Part shown: positions 1-7,468 of the stretch, piece after piece | Layout of the letters: every line of letters begins with the position of its first letter | Position numbering within the stretch: the first letter of the stretch is position 1 | Source of the DNA: Deltaproteobacteria bacterium | Lineage (GTDB): Bacteria > Myxococcota_A > Polyangia > DRWM01 > JAAZOP01 | NCBI GenBank assembly: GCA_016218815.1 | Contig: JACRCX010000159.1 | Coordinates: 1 to 64,000 of the forward strand | Direction: 5' to 3' | DNA: 64,000 nt | Position numbers and translations under genes: made by a program | The notes under the pieces: model-generated | What the model was told of the DNA's origin: nothing | Seen by the model: the letters and a program-made list of their open reading frames with translations, nothing else | The model's database searches: none

Positions 1-1
1 C

Positions 2-1348
2 CACGTCGGCGTGATGCCCAAGGGCGTCGCCGTCGTGAGCAAGGACCAGTGGGAGCTGGGCAACCAGATGGGGGTGCTCAAGGAGGACTACCTGGAGACG
101 CTGGAGTGGCTCTCCGAGGAGCTGGTGCGGGAGTTCGGCGATCCGAAGGCGGCGATCCCGATCGACAAGCCGGACGCGGAGATCATGTACACGATCAACC
201 CGCGCGAGGTGAAGTACGACCCGCGGACGATCTCGGACGCGGCTCGGATCTTCTACCTGGCCGGCGAGAGCTGGACGATGCCCAGCGAGGGCTGGGACAT
301 GACGAACTTCGGCCTCTTCTCCGGTGACGACGAGCTCGGCGGGGCGGTCGCGCGGCGGGTGTTCGAGAAGGCGAACGAGCTGCGGGCGAAGAAGGTCGTG
401 ATGTCGGAGTGCGGGCACGGCTACCGGTCGACGCGCTGCGAGGGGCAGAACTGGGCGGGGATGGACGTCAAGTTCGAGATGGAGAGCTCGGTCGTCACGA
501 TGCTCCGGTACCTCGAGCAGGGCCGGATCAAGGTCGACCGCACGCGCAATACCGACTCGGTCACCTACCACGACTCGTGCAACAACGCGCGGAGCTGCGG
601 GATGTTCGAGGAGCCGCGGGAGGTGCTGCGGCACGTGTGCACCGACTTCCGCGAGATGGTCCCGAACCGGGCGGAGAACTTCTGCTGCACGGGCGGCGGG
701 GGGGCGATGTCGATGGCCGAGTACACGCCGCGGCGGCTCGCGTCGGCGAAGCCCAAGGCCGACCAACTGCGCGCCACGGGCGCCAAGACGGTGGTCACCT
801 CGTGCCACAACTGCGTCGACGGGCTGTCCGACGGGATCAAGCACCACAAGGTCGGGATGAAGGTCACGCAGCTCGTGAACCTGGTGGCCAACGCGGCGAT
901 CGTGGCGAAGCGCGTCGCGGTGCAGGTGCCCGCGGCCGCGGCGAAGCCGGCGGGCGCGCTGGCCGGCCGGACGATCCTGGTCGTGGACGACGAGCCGGAC
1001 GTGCGGGCGTTCCTCTCCGCGGTGCTGGAGGACAACGGGGCCAAGGTGGTCGCCGCCGCGACCGGCGACGAGGGCCTCGCCCTCGCCCGCTCGGCCAGGC
1101 CCGACCTGATGACGCTCGACCTGTCGATGCCGGGCAAGGACGGCGGGAAGGTCTACGAAGCGATCCGCGGCGACAAGGAGCTGCGGGCGTTGCGGGTGTG
1201 CATCATCACGGGCCAGCCGGAGATGAGGAAGCTGATCTACGAGCGTCCGGTGCCGCCGCCGGAGGGCTACCTGGACAAGCCGGTGGACGAGGAGACGCTG
1301 TTGCGCAACGTGCGCAAGATCCTCGGTCTGGCGGGCGAGGCGAACTAG
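2..1348 (+). CDS. Hdr/DsrK-like Fe-S oxidoreductase with C-terminal receiver domain (5' partial)
   Basis: The reading frame is open to the first base, so the N-terminus lies outside the window. The visible part resembles the C-terminal half of HdrD/DsrK/TmcB-type proteins. It has a CCG-type cysteine-rich domain with HDSCNNARSCG, FCCTGGGG (the CC pair is encoded at 683-688) and TSCHNC, which in this family ligates a non-cubane [4Fe-4S] cluster. From about 970 to the stop there is a complete CheY-like receiver: the VVDDEPD acidic pocket, a phospho-acceptor Asp encoded at 1118-1120 in LTLDLSMP-like context (read as MTLDLSMP), the IITG Thr and the YLDKPV Lys. Such a fusion suggests that electron transfer through the Fe-S domain is coupled to, or controlled by, phosphorylation. 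A histidine kinase starts 37 nt downstream and is the obvious partner. Domain calls are solid; the redox partner (quinone or disulfide) is not visible. Confidence 0.85.
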   Translation, partial: HVGVMPKGVAVVSKDQWELGNQMGVLKEDYLETLEWLSEELVREFGDPKAAIPIDKPDAEIMYTINPREVKYDPRTISDAARIFYLAGESWTMPSEGWDMTNFGLFSGDDELGGAVARRVFEKANELRAKKVVMSECGHGYRSTRCEGQNWAGMDVKFEMESSVVTMLRYLEQGRIKVDRTRNTDSVTYHDSCNNARSCGMFEEPREVLRHVCTDFREMVPNRAENFCCTGGGGAMSMAEYTPRRLASAKPKADQLRATGAKTVVTSCHNCVDGLSDGIKHHKVGMKVTQLVNLVANAAIVAKRVAVQVPAAAAKPAGALAGRTILVVDDEPDVRAFLSAVLEDNGAKVVAAATGDEGLALARSARPDLMTLDLSMPGKDGGKVYEAIRGDKELRALRVCIITGQPEMRKLIYERPVPPPEGYLDKPVDEETLLRNVRKILGLAGEAN

Positions 1349-1385
1349 GTCCGCCGGCCGCGCCGGCGGAGGGAGGGGGGGCGCG

Positions 1386-2801
1386 ATGGAACCGGCCGAG
1401 ACCAACTATTTCGATCTCGTGCCGTGCTACCTCACGGTGCAGAACCGCGACCTGCTGCTGCTCAAGGCCAACCGGCGGTTCCGGGAGGACTTCGGCGAGT
1501 TCGAGGGTCGCCACTGCTACCAGGTGTACAAGCGGCGCTCGGAGCGGTGCGAGTCGTGCCCGGTGCTGCGGACCTTCGACGACGGCCTGTGCCACCGCAG
1601 CGAGGAGCGGATCCGCACCGCGCGCGGGCGCGAGGTCTCGGTCATCGTCTACACGTCGCCGATCCTCGACGAGCACGGCGGGGTGGCGGGCGTGATCGAG
1701 ATGTGCACGGACATCACCGAGATCAAGCGGCTGCAGGGCCAGCTACGGGAGAGCCAGGAGCGCTGCCGGCTGCTGTTCGAGCAGGTTCCGTGCTACATCT
1801 CGATCCAGGATCCGGACCTGCGGATCGTCGATGCCAACCGCCGCTTCCGGGATGCGTTCGGCGACCACCTGGGGTGCAAGTGCTACGAGATCTACAAGCA
1901 CCGCGACGAGGAGTGCGAGCACTGCGCGGTGCAGAACACGTTCCGGGACGGCCGGAGCCACCACCGCGAGGAGGTGGTCACCTCGGTCCAGGGAGAGCAG
2001 CTCAACACGCTGGTCTACACGGCGCCGATCCACGACGGGGACGGGACGATCCGCCACGTCATGGAGATGAGCGCCGACATCACCCCGATCCGGCGCTTGC
2101 AGTCGCAGCTCGAATCGATCGGGATGCTGATCAGCTCGGTTTCCCACGGCATCAAGGGCCTGCTCACCGGCCTGGACGGCGGCACGTATCTGGTCAACTC
2201 CGGCCTGCAGCGGAACGACCCGAAGCGCGTGACGCAGGGCTGGGAGATGGTCCAGCGGAACATCGAGCGCATCCGCGGGACGGTGATGAACATCCTCTAC
2301 TACGCCAAGGAGCGGGAGCCGGTGACCGAAACGGCGGCGGCGCGGGCGCTGGCCGAGGAGGTCTGCGGCGTCCTGGCCGACCGGGCCCGGGAGAACCGGG
2401 TCGAGCTGCGCTGCGAGGCGGCGGAGGACGGACGCCCCTTCGAGGCCGACCCGCGGGCGCTGCGCGCCCTGCTGGTCAACCTCGTGGAGAACTCCATCGA
2501 CGCCTGCCGCGTGGACTCGAAGAAGGCATCGCACGCCGTCGTCGTGCGGGCGCGCGGCGAAGCGGACGCGGTGCTCTTCGAGGTGGAAGACAACGGGATC
2601 GGGATGGACCGCGAGACGCGCGAGAAGGCGTTCAGCCTCTTCTTCTCCTCCAAGGGCGCCGAGGGGACCGGACTGGGCCTGTTCATCGCGAACAAGATCG
2701 CGCAGGCGCACGGCGGGCGGATCGACGTCGAGTCGGAGCCCGACCGGGGGACGCGGTTCGTGGTCCGGGTGCCTCGCGCGCGCCCGGCGACCGGCGCCTG
2801 A
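1386..2801 (+). CDS. Double-PAS sensor histidine kinase with Cys-rich PAS motifs
   Basis: A 471-residue soluble kinase with no membrane segment. Two homologous PAS domains (about 8-120 and 130-240) each contain a CY..YK.R.E.CE.C.V..TF.DG motif, giving three closely spaced Cys per domain; a metal- or redox-sensing role is inferred. Then comes a HisKA-like region with phospho-acceptor candidate His in SSVSHGIKGLL (note HGIKG rather than the usual HE[IL]NP), and a HATPase domain with N box NLVENSIDAC, G1 DNGIGMD and G2 GTGLGLFI. It begins 37 nt after the Fe-S/receiver gene behind GGAGGGAGG-like purines, so the two are probably one transcript and may form a two-component pair in which the kinase reads redox state and phosphorylates the fused receiver. 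Confidence 0.88.
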   Translation: MEPAETNYFDLVPCYLTVQNRDLLLLKANRRFREDFGEFEGRHCYQVYKRRSERCESCPVLRTFDDGLCHRSEERIRTARGREVSVIVYTSPILDEHGGVAGVIEMCTDITEIKRLQGQLRESQERCRLLFEQVPCYISIQDPDLRIVDANRRFRDAFGDHLGCKCYEIYKHRDEECEHCAVQNTFRDGRSHHREEVVTSVQGEQLNTLVYTAPIHDGDGTIRHVMEMSADITPIRRLQSQLESIGMLISSVSHGIKGLLTGLDGGTYLVNSGLQRNDPKRVTQGWEMVQRNIERIRGTVMNILYYAKEREPVTETAAARALAEEVCGVLADRARENRVELRCEAAEDGRPFEADPRALRALLVNLVENSIDACRVDSKKASHAVVVRARGEADAVLFEVEDNGIGMDRETREKAFSLFFSSKGAEGTGLGLFIANKIAQAHGGRIDVESEPDRGTRFVVRVPRARPATGA

Positions 2802-2826
2802 AGGCGCCGGCAAGACGTCGTCTTGC
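2791..2826 (+). repeat. Paired GC hairpins at the 3' end of the histidine kinase gene
   Basis: CCGGCGCC-TGAA-GGCGCCGG (2791-2810) forms an 8-bp stem with a TGAA loop and includes the kinase stop codon. It is followed by GCAAGACG-T-CGTCTTGC (2810-2826). The first matches the 8+4+8 design of the hairpins at 7319, 30420 and 30458. No T-tract follows, so intrinsic termination is uncertain; RNA 3'-end protection or a REP-like element is equally possible. Confidence 0.6.
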
Positions 2827-2919
2827 GAAACCCGGAGGGAAGACCTAGAACGGCACCGGCCCGGGGGATGCGAGGGTCGCCGGGGGTCCGTCGCGGCGGT
2901 CCTTGCGAACGGAGTCACG

Positions 2920-3519
2920 ATGAACCTGTCGACTCGGGGACGGTACGCGACGCGGGCGATGCTGGAGTTGGCGCTGCACCACGGCAAGGCGCCGATGTCG
3001 GCGGCGGCGATCAGCAGGGCGCAGGGGATCTCCGCACGCTACCTGCAGCAGCTTCTCGCGCTGCTCAAGCGGGCCGGGTTGGTGCGGGTGGTGATGGGAC
3101 GGAACGGCGGTTTCGCGCTGACCGGCCGACCGGACACGGTCCGGGTGAGCGAGATCCTCGATGCGGTCGAAGGTCATTTGTCGCTGGTCGAGTGCGTGGA
3201 CCACGCGGAGCGGTGCTCGCGCGCGGCGGACTGCCTGTCGCGGGCAATCTGGGCCGACGCCACGGACCTGCTCAACCGCCACTTCAGCTCCTTGACGCTG
3301 GCCGACGTCCTTGCGCGCTGCGAGCGGAAGGCGGCGAACGGTGGGAAGGGGAAGAAGAAACCACCGATGGACGCCGACCGCCCTACGTCCCCACGGACGC
3401 CAGGACCTCGTCCAGCGGGACGGCGCCGCTGCGGGCGTGCTCGAGGCCCGCGACGAGGAGCGGTCGCATGCCGCGGGCCTGCGCCTCGGCGTGGAGCTGG
3501 TGGGTCGGCACCTGCTTGA
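2920..3519 (+). CDS. Rrf2-family (IscR-like) transcriptional regulator with unusual tail
   Basis: The N-terminal winged helix (residues 1-75, beginning MNLSTRGRYATRAMLELA) and the C-terminal helices are typical of Rrf2 proteins. Three cysteines, C92, C99 and C105, match the Fe-S ligand positions of IscR within one residue, so a redox or Fe-S-responsive DNA-binding regulator is likely. GGAG 5 nt upstream supports the ATG. Family members are normally about 130-165 residues; this one is 199. The last 55 residues or so (after GKGKKK) are Pro/Arg/Gly-rich and encoded by a degenerate CACCGATGGA-type repeat followed by DNA antisense to the next gene, whose stop is at 3383. The 137-bp convergent overlap suggests that the original stop was lost. 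Neighbouring redox genes at 1-2.8 kb are plausible targets. Confidence 0.85.
   Translation: MNLSTRGRYATRAMLELALHHGKAPMSAAAISRAQGISARYLQQLLALLKRAGLVRVVMGRNGGFALTGRPDTVRVSEILDAVEGHLSLVECVDHAERCSRAADCLSRAIWADATDLLNRHFSSLTLADVLARCERKAANGGKGKKKPPMDADRPTSPRTPGPRPAGRRRCGRARGPRRGAVACRGPAPRRGAGGSAPA
3350..3374 (+). repeat. Degenerate CACCGATGGA-family repeat
   Basis: Reads GAAGAAGAAACCACCGATGG and then ACGCCGA. It matches the first unit of the better copies at 59671-59712 (plus) and 34157-34193 (minus), including the purine-rich GGAAGGAAA lead-in. It lies inside the rrf2 reading frame and explains its atypical C-terminal tail. Confidence 0.5.
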
Positions 3520-4828
3520 CGACGAGGTCGCGCAGACCATCGTCCAGCTCGAGCAGCTCGAACAGGCCGGTGCGTCCGGTGACGCCCATGCCCAGGCACG
3601 CATCGCACCCGTTGCCTTTCCAGTAGGGGCCGTCGAGGAAGTGGGGGGCGACGCGGAGGCGTTTGAGCTGCGCGAGCTGCTCGGAATCCGGTTCCGCGCG
3701 GGTGATGCAGGCGGGGCAGATCCGGCGGACCAGGCGCTGGCCCACGACGGCGGCGACGGCCGAGGCGAGGACGAACGGCTCGACTTCCATATTGAGCAGG
3801 CGGGTGATGACGCCGGCGGAGCTCTCGGCGTGGACGGTGGAGAAGATGAGCTGGCCCGTGAGACCGGCCTGCATGGCGATCTCGACGGTCTCCTTGTCGC
3901 GGATCTCGCCGACCATGATCACGTTGGGGTCCTGTCGCAGCACCGAGCGCAATCCGGCGGCGAACGTGAGGCCGGTCTCCTCGTTGACCTGCGTCTGGTT
4001 GAGGTACGGGACGACGTACTCGACGGGATTCTCGATGGTGACGATGTTGACACCGGCGCCGCGGCGCTCGCGGGCGGCGGCGAGGCTGGCATACATGGTG
4101 GTCGTCTTGCCGGAGCCGGTCGGGCCGGTGACGAGGATCATCCCCTGCGGTCGGGCGCACAGGGCGCGATAGCGATCGAGCGTCTCGGGGTCCATGCCCA
4201 GGTGATCGAGGTCGTAGGGGATGCTGGAGCGGCCGAGGAAGCGCAGGACGATCTTCTCGCCGTGGATGGTGGGGAGGATCGAGACGCGGATGTCCAGGGG
4301 CGCGGCGCGGCCCGAGGCGCCGCCGGCGAAGCGGCCGTCCTGCGGCGCGTCGCGCTTGTACACGTTCAGCTTCGCCAGGACCTTGACGCGGACCAGCATC
4401 GCGTTGCGCACGTCGGCGGAGAAGGACCCGAGGTCATAGAGCAGACCGTCGACGCGCATCCCGACCCGGATGCCGTCCGCCGTGGGCGTGAAGTGGATGT
4501 CGCTGGCGCCGATCGCGCAGGTCTGGGTGACGAGGAAGTCCAGCAGCTCGACGACGTCGGCCTTCGGCCGCTCGGCCACCTTGATCAGGTGCTGGCGCAG
4601 GGAGGCGATCAGCCGCAGCGGCTGCGCAACCGCAGCGGTGGAACGACTTGCCGTGTCGTCGCCGCGCACGGGCCGGTTCGCCCGCGTCCGGCGGCGGATG
4701 GCGGGCAGGACGACGAAAGCGAGAAGCAGCAGCACGACGGCGATGCTGCCGACCACCCACGCGGCGATGCGGAGGATGTCGGGCGAAGCGGCGGCGAGCG
4801 AGACGCAGGCGGACCGGATGGAACCCAT
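3383..4828 (-). CDS. GspE/PilB-family secretion or pilus assembly ATPase, membrane-anchored form
   Basis: A hexameric-type AAA ATPase for type II secretion or type IV pilus assembly (481 residues from the ATG at 4828; an in-frame TTG at 4864 would add 12). The C-terminal two-thirds is canonical: ASDIHFTP motif, Walker A GPTGSGKT (about residue 235), Asp box, Walker B NVIMVGEIRD, His box, and the zinc tetracysteine CPAC...CDAC. What is odd is the N-terminus: the usual 150-200-residue N1/MshEN domain is missing and replaced by a single hydrophobic helix (about residues 21-43, ending in IRRRTR) plus a short linker. The ATPase would therefore be tethered to the inner membrane. No gspF/pilC-like neighbour is present. 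Neither start has a clear Shine-Dalgarno sequence. Confidence 0.85.
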   Translation of the reverse strand: MGSIRSACVSLAAASPDILRIAAWVVGSIAVVLLLLAFVVLPAIRRRTRANRPVRGDDTASRSTAAVAQPLRLIASLRQHLIKVAERPKADVVELLDFLVTQTCAIGASDIHFTPTADGIRVGMRVDGLLYDLGSFSADVRNAMLVRVKVLAKLNVYKRDAPQDGRFAGGASGRAAPLDIRVSILPTIHGEKIVLRFLGRSSIPYDLDHLGMDPETLDRYRALCARPQGMILVTGPTGSGKTTTMYASLAAARERRGAGVNIVTIENPVEYVVPYLNQTQVNEETGLTFAAGLRSVLRQDPNVIMVGEIRDKETVEIAMQAGLTGQLIFSTVHAESSAGVITRLLNMEVEPFVLASAVAAVVGQRLVRRICPACITRAEPDSEQLAQLKRLRVAPHFLDGPYWKGNGCDACLGMGVTGRTGLFELLELDDGLRDLVVKQVPTHQLHAEAQARGMRPLLVAGLEHARSGAVPLDEVLASVGT

Positions 4829-5269
4829 CCCGCGCAGGCTACCGAGTTGCAGGCGCGGGAGCAAGGTGGCTGGTGGCTGGTGGCCGTTGGCTGGTGGTTG
4901 GCATTTGGCGGCGAGGCGCAGCCGCCGCAGGCGGCAAGCCCGCCGATTCGCGGCGCGAGGGCGGGGAGTTGCGTTCAGGAGCGGGACTGGGCAGTATCCG
5001 CAGCGTTCCGGATGCCTCGACTGCCGGGCGGATCGGACAGATCGGCTCAGGGGCGCGAACGGTGGTCAAGCGACCGGAATGGGTATCGAATTCATGGGAA
5101 CCTCCTGGCACGACGGGCCAGGTGGGATCTTGCGCCCCGTTGCAGGAGTCAGCGGTCGCGAAACTCATCACAGATCGGGCGTGCGTCACTTGGCACCGAC
5201 CTTGCTGACCGCGGACCGCGAAACTGGGATCTCCGGCGGACCTTTCGGGGGGAGATGAGGAGTGTGGGA
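4829..5269. other. Divergent intergenic region with heptad repeat
   Basis: A 441-nt non-coding stretch between the ATPase gene (minus) and the porin gene (plus). Its left end (4866-4902) is a run of GGTGGCT-type heptads, described separately. The rest (about 4905-5250) is less GC-rich than the genes and presumably holds both promoters. TTGCTG at 5203 with TGGGAT 17 nt downstream is the best plus-strand candidate, but it is weak. I see no RNA gene or conserved ORF here. Confidence 0.6.
4866..4902 (+). repeat. GGTGGCT heptad repeat
   Basis: About five heptads, GGTGGCT GGTGGCT GGTGGCC GTTGGCT GGTGGTT, lie just upstream of the ATPase start. The same unit recurs at 32586-32636 and, degenerate, at 20807-20842. 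Confidence 0.75.
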
Positions 5270-6565
5270 ATGACGCGCGAGAGAGGGTCGTGGAGGGCCT
5301 TGGGGATGGTGCGGATCGCGGGATTGCTCGCGGCGTCCGTGGGGGCGATTGGCGTCGCGCGAACCGCGGTGGCGGACGGCGAGGGGCCGTCGTTCGAGCG
5401 CCCGCGGCTACAGGTCGCGACGGAGGACGGGCAGAGCTCGTTCCGGCTGCGGCTGGCGGCGCAATTCCGGTGGGATGGGACCTCGGTCGACAAGGGCGAC
5501 GAGGCCGACCGCGATTGGCAGGACAAGATCTACTTCCGCCGGCTGCGGCTGGTGTTCGAGGGAAGTGCGATCACGGAGGACCTGACCTATCGACTGCACC
5601 TGAACCTGGTTCCCGGGCTCCTCGAGCTGGACGACATGTGGATCAACTACAAATTCCACGACCAGGCGCGCCTGCTGTTCGGGCAGAACAAGATCCCGTT
5701 CACGCGCTACCGTATCGATTCGTTCCTCGATTTGCCGCTGACCGAATGGGGCTACGAGACGCCGTACTTCGGGGCCGAGCGGCAGATCGGGCTGACGCTG
5801 CACAACGGCATGGACCGACCCCCGGAGTTCGAGTACGAGTTCGGCATCTACACCGGTGTCAACGCCCGGGCGAGCAACGGGATCGGCATGTCCAAGGTCT
5901 TCGCCGAGACTCCGCCGAATCCGTCCCTCCTGACCAACCCCGCGCCTCCGTCGTCTTTCCATCCCGAGCTGGTCGCGCACCTCGCGTACAACTACGGGGG
6001 CATCGACGTGCGGAAGCCGTCGGACCTGGAGGGCGGGCCGTTCCGGTTCTCGGTCGGGGTGTCGGCGGCGTGGGACGCGCAACCCGATCCGCGGCTCGAT
6101 TTCGCGATGCGGCTGGCGCCGGAGGTACTGATCAAGGTCGGCGGCTTCCACGCGCTGGGCGTCTTCTACCTCGGCTTCTGGGAGCAATCGACGGGCGACG
6201 AAGCCATGGCGCTCGGGATGTTCGGGGGCGTGGCCCAGATGAGCTACGTGTTCCTCGACATGTACGAAGTCTCGCTGCGGTACTCGACGGTCTCGATCCT
6301 GGACGACCTGCGGAGCGACGCGCGAGCCTGGGCGGACCAGCGGATCGCGGCGGAGACGGACCCGGACGAGCAGGCGGCGCTGGTGAAGCAGTACAAGGAC
6401 ACGGGCCTGCTGATGGCGGAGCACGAGATCCTGGTCGGGTTCAACGTGTACCTGCTCGGCACGACGCTGAAGCTGCAGATCGACGGGGGGGTGCGGATCC
6501 ACGAGCGGACCGACGAGGACCGCCAGGACGGCCTGGTGCGCACGCAGATCCAGCTCGCCTTCTGA
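5270..6565 (+). CDS. Porin-like outer-membrane beta-barrel (OprO/OprP-type)
   Basis: The start at 5270 is chosen because AGGAG sits 7 nt upstream; the ATG at 5255 has no properly spaced ribosome site. The 431-residue product begins with a Sec signal peptide (MTRERG..., hydrophobic about 13-28, AVA-D cleavage). The mature part has alternating amphipathic strands and aromatic residues typical of outer-membrane barrels. The sequence order FRLRLAAQFRWDG, IYFRRLRLVFEGS, YRLHLNLVPG, LLFGQNKIPFTRY and ERQIGLTLH resembles phosphate-selective porins O/P (PF07396). It likely forms an anion or solute channel. It stands alone behind a long upstream region; a GGGCAAAG-type repeat directly follows its stop. 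The substrate is unknown. Confidence 0.75.
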   Translation: MTRERGSWRALGMVRIAGLLAASVGAIGVARTAVADGEGPSFERPRLQVATEDGQSSFRLRLAAQFRWDGTSVDKGDEADRDWQDKIYFRRLRLVFEGSAITEDLTYRLHLNLVPGLLELDDMWINYKFHDQARLLFGQNKIPFTRYRIDSFLDLPLTEWGYETPYFGAERQIGLTLHNGMDRPPEFEYEFGIYTGVNARASNGIGMSKVFAETPPNPSLLTNPAPPSSFHPELVAHLAYNYGGIDVRKPSDLEGGPFRFSVGVSAAWDAQPDPRLDFAMRLAPEVLIKVGGFHALGVFYLGFWEQSTGDEAMALGMFGGVAQMSYVFLDMYEVSLRYSTVSILDDLRSDARAWADQRIAAETDPDEQAALVKQYKDTGLLMAEHEILVGFNVYLLGTTLKLQIDGGVRIHERTDEDRQDGLVRTQIQLAF

Positions 6566-6594
6566 GGGCAAAGGGGCCAAGGGCGCAAAGGGGG
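6565..6594 (+). repeat. Short AAGGG-type tandem repeat
   Basis: GGGCAAAG GGGCCAAG GGCGCAAAG GGGG directly follows the porin stop codon: three imperfect 8-9-mers. It is one of several short purine-rich intergenic repeat types in the window. Confidence 0.5.
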
Positions 6595-6679
6595 ATTGCG
6601 CGAACGGGTGAAGTGTAGTCTTGTCCCGGCCGCGGCGATCCCGGAGGTCCGAAGAGGGTCGTCGCAGGAGGGCAACACG

Positions 6680-7276
6680 ATGAGCTTGCGAACGATCGGG
6701 GGAATCCTGGCCGTGGTCTCGGCGCTGCTGCTGTCGGTCAGCGCGATCTCGAAGGGCTGGTACACGGCGAAGCACGGCGAGGACTCGCTGGGCGCCGGGC
6801 CGATGTGGGTGGAGGAGTGCGACGGCGGCCACTGCGAGTCGCAGATGCTGATGAAGGGTGCGCACGGGGCGGAGGAGACCTGGGCCGCGGCGGGTCTGGC
6901 CTATGCGGGTTTGGCGTCGGTCACAGCGCTGCTGCTCCTCATCTTCGGCATCATCGCGTTCACCGGCGGCGGCGGCAAGGGCCTGGGGATCACCGGGCTG
7001 GTGTTCGCCATGCTCAGCAACGGCGCCGCCGGCGCGTTCGTGGCGACCAAACCGGCGACGATGAGCATGCTGACCACGGGCCTCGGCGTGTATCTCTCGA
7101 GCCTCGGCGGGATGATCGGGATCGCGTTCGGCATCGTGATGATCATCGCGGCGAAGAAGAAGGCTGCCGCGGCGCCGGCCGCGCCCCCGGGTTACGGCGC
7201 TCCGCCCGGGTACCCGCCGCCCGGCGCGCCCCCGCAGGGCTACGGACCGCCGCCCGGCGCGCCCCCGCAGGGCTGA
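6680..7276 (+). CDS. Four-helix membrane protein with Pro/Gly/Tyr-rich tail
   Basis: The ATG at 6680 has AGGAGG 8 nt upstream. The 198-residue product has four predicted transmembrane helices (roughly 5-28, 72-98, 103-122, 134-158) and a periplasmic loop after helix 1 carrying WVEECDGGHCES, whose two Cys could form a disulfide. Layout and spacing recall claudin-like/tetraspan proteins common in Myxococcota, but I do not recognise a named family. The C-terminus is a proline-rich stretch with PPGYGAPPGYPPPGAPPQG-type repeats, encoded by a short tandem DNA repeat. Such tails often bind or space proteins at the envelope. The function is unknown. Confidence 0.75.
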   Translation: MSLRTIGGILAVVSALLLSVSAISKGWYTAKHGEDSLGAGPMWVEECDGGHCESQMLMKGAHGAEETWAAAGLAYAGLASVTALLLLIFGIIAFTGGGGKGLGITGLVFAMLSNGAAGAFVATKPATMSMLTTGLGVYLSSLGGMIGIAFGIVMIIAAKKKAAAAPAAPPGYGAPPGYPPPGAPPQGYGPPPGAPPQG

Positions 7277-7318
7277 GCACGACGTCAGGAAACTCCGGCA
7301 CCTCACTCGGGGACCGGA

Positions 7319-7338
7319 CCGCAGGCTTCAGCCTGCGG
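7319..7338 (+). repeat. 20-nt hairpin, TTCA loop
   Basis: CCGCAGGC-TTCA-GCCTGCGG is a perfect 8-bp stem. It lies 42 nt after the membrane-protein stop. On the minus strand it reads with a TGAA loop, like the elements at 2791 and 30458. Confidence 0.65.
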
Positions 7339-7468
7339 CTGCCCTCGCGCCGGATTCGCGACCCCCACGCCCCCATTGATCTGCGACCTGGAACCGTCCA
7401 CTGTCTGCGTTGTGGGGGAACCGGGACGGCGCCGCGGGTGGGAAGCATCGGCGCCGGGGAGTGGTGCC

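Noticed and set aside
4866..5269. Sigma-54 promoter upstream of the porin gene (TGGCAT and TGGCACG strings).
   Set aside because: The -12 GC element is missing at the required spacing in each case.
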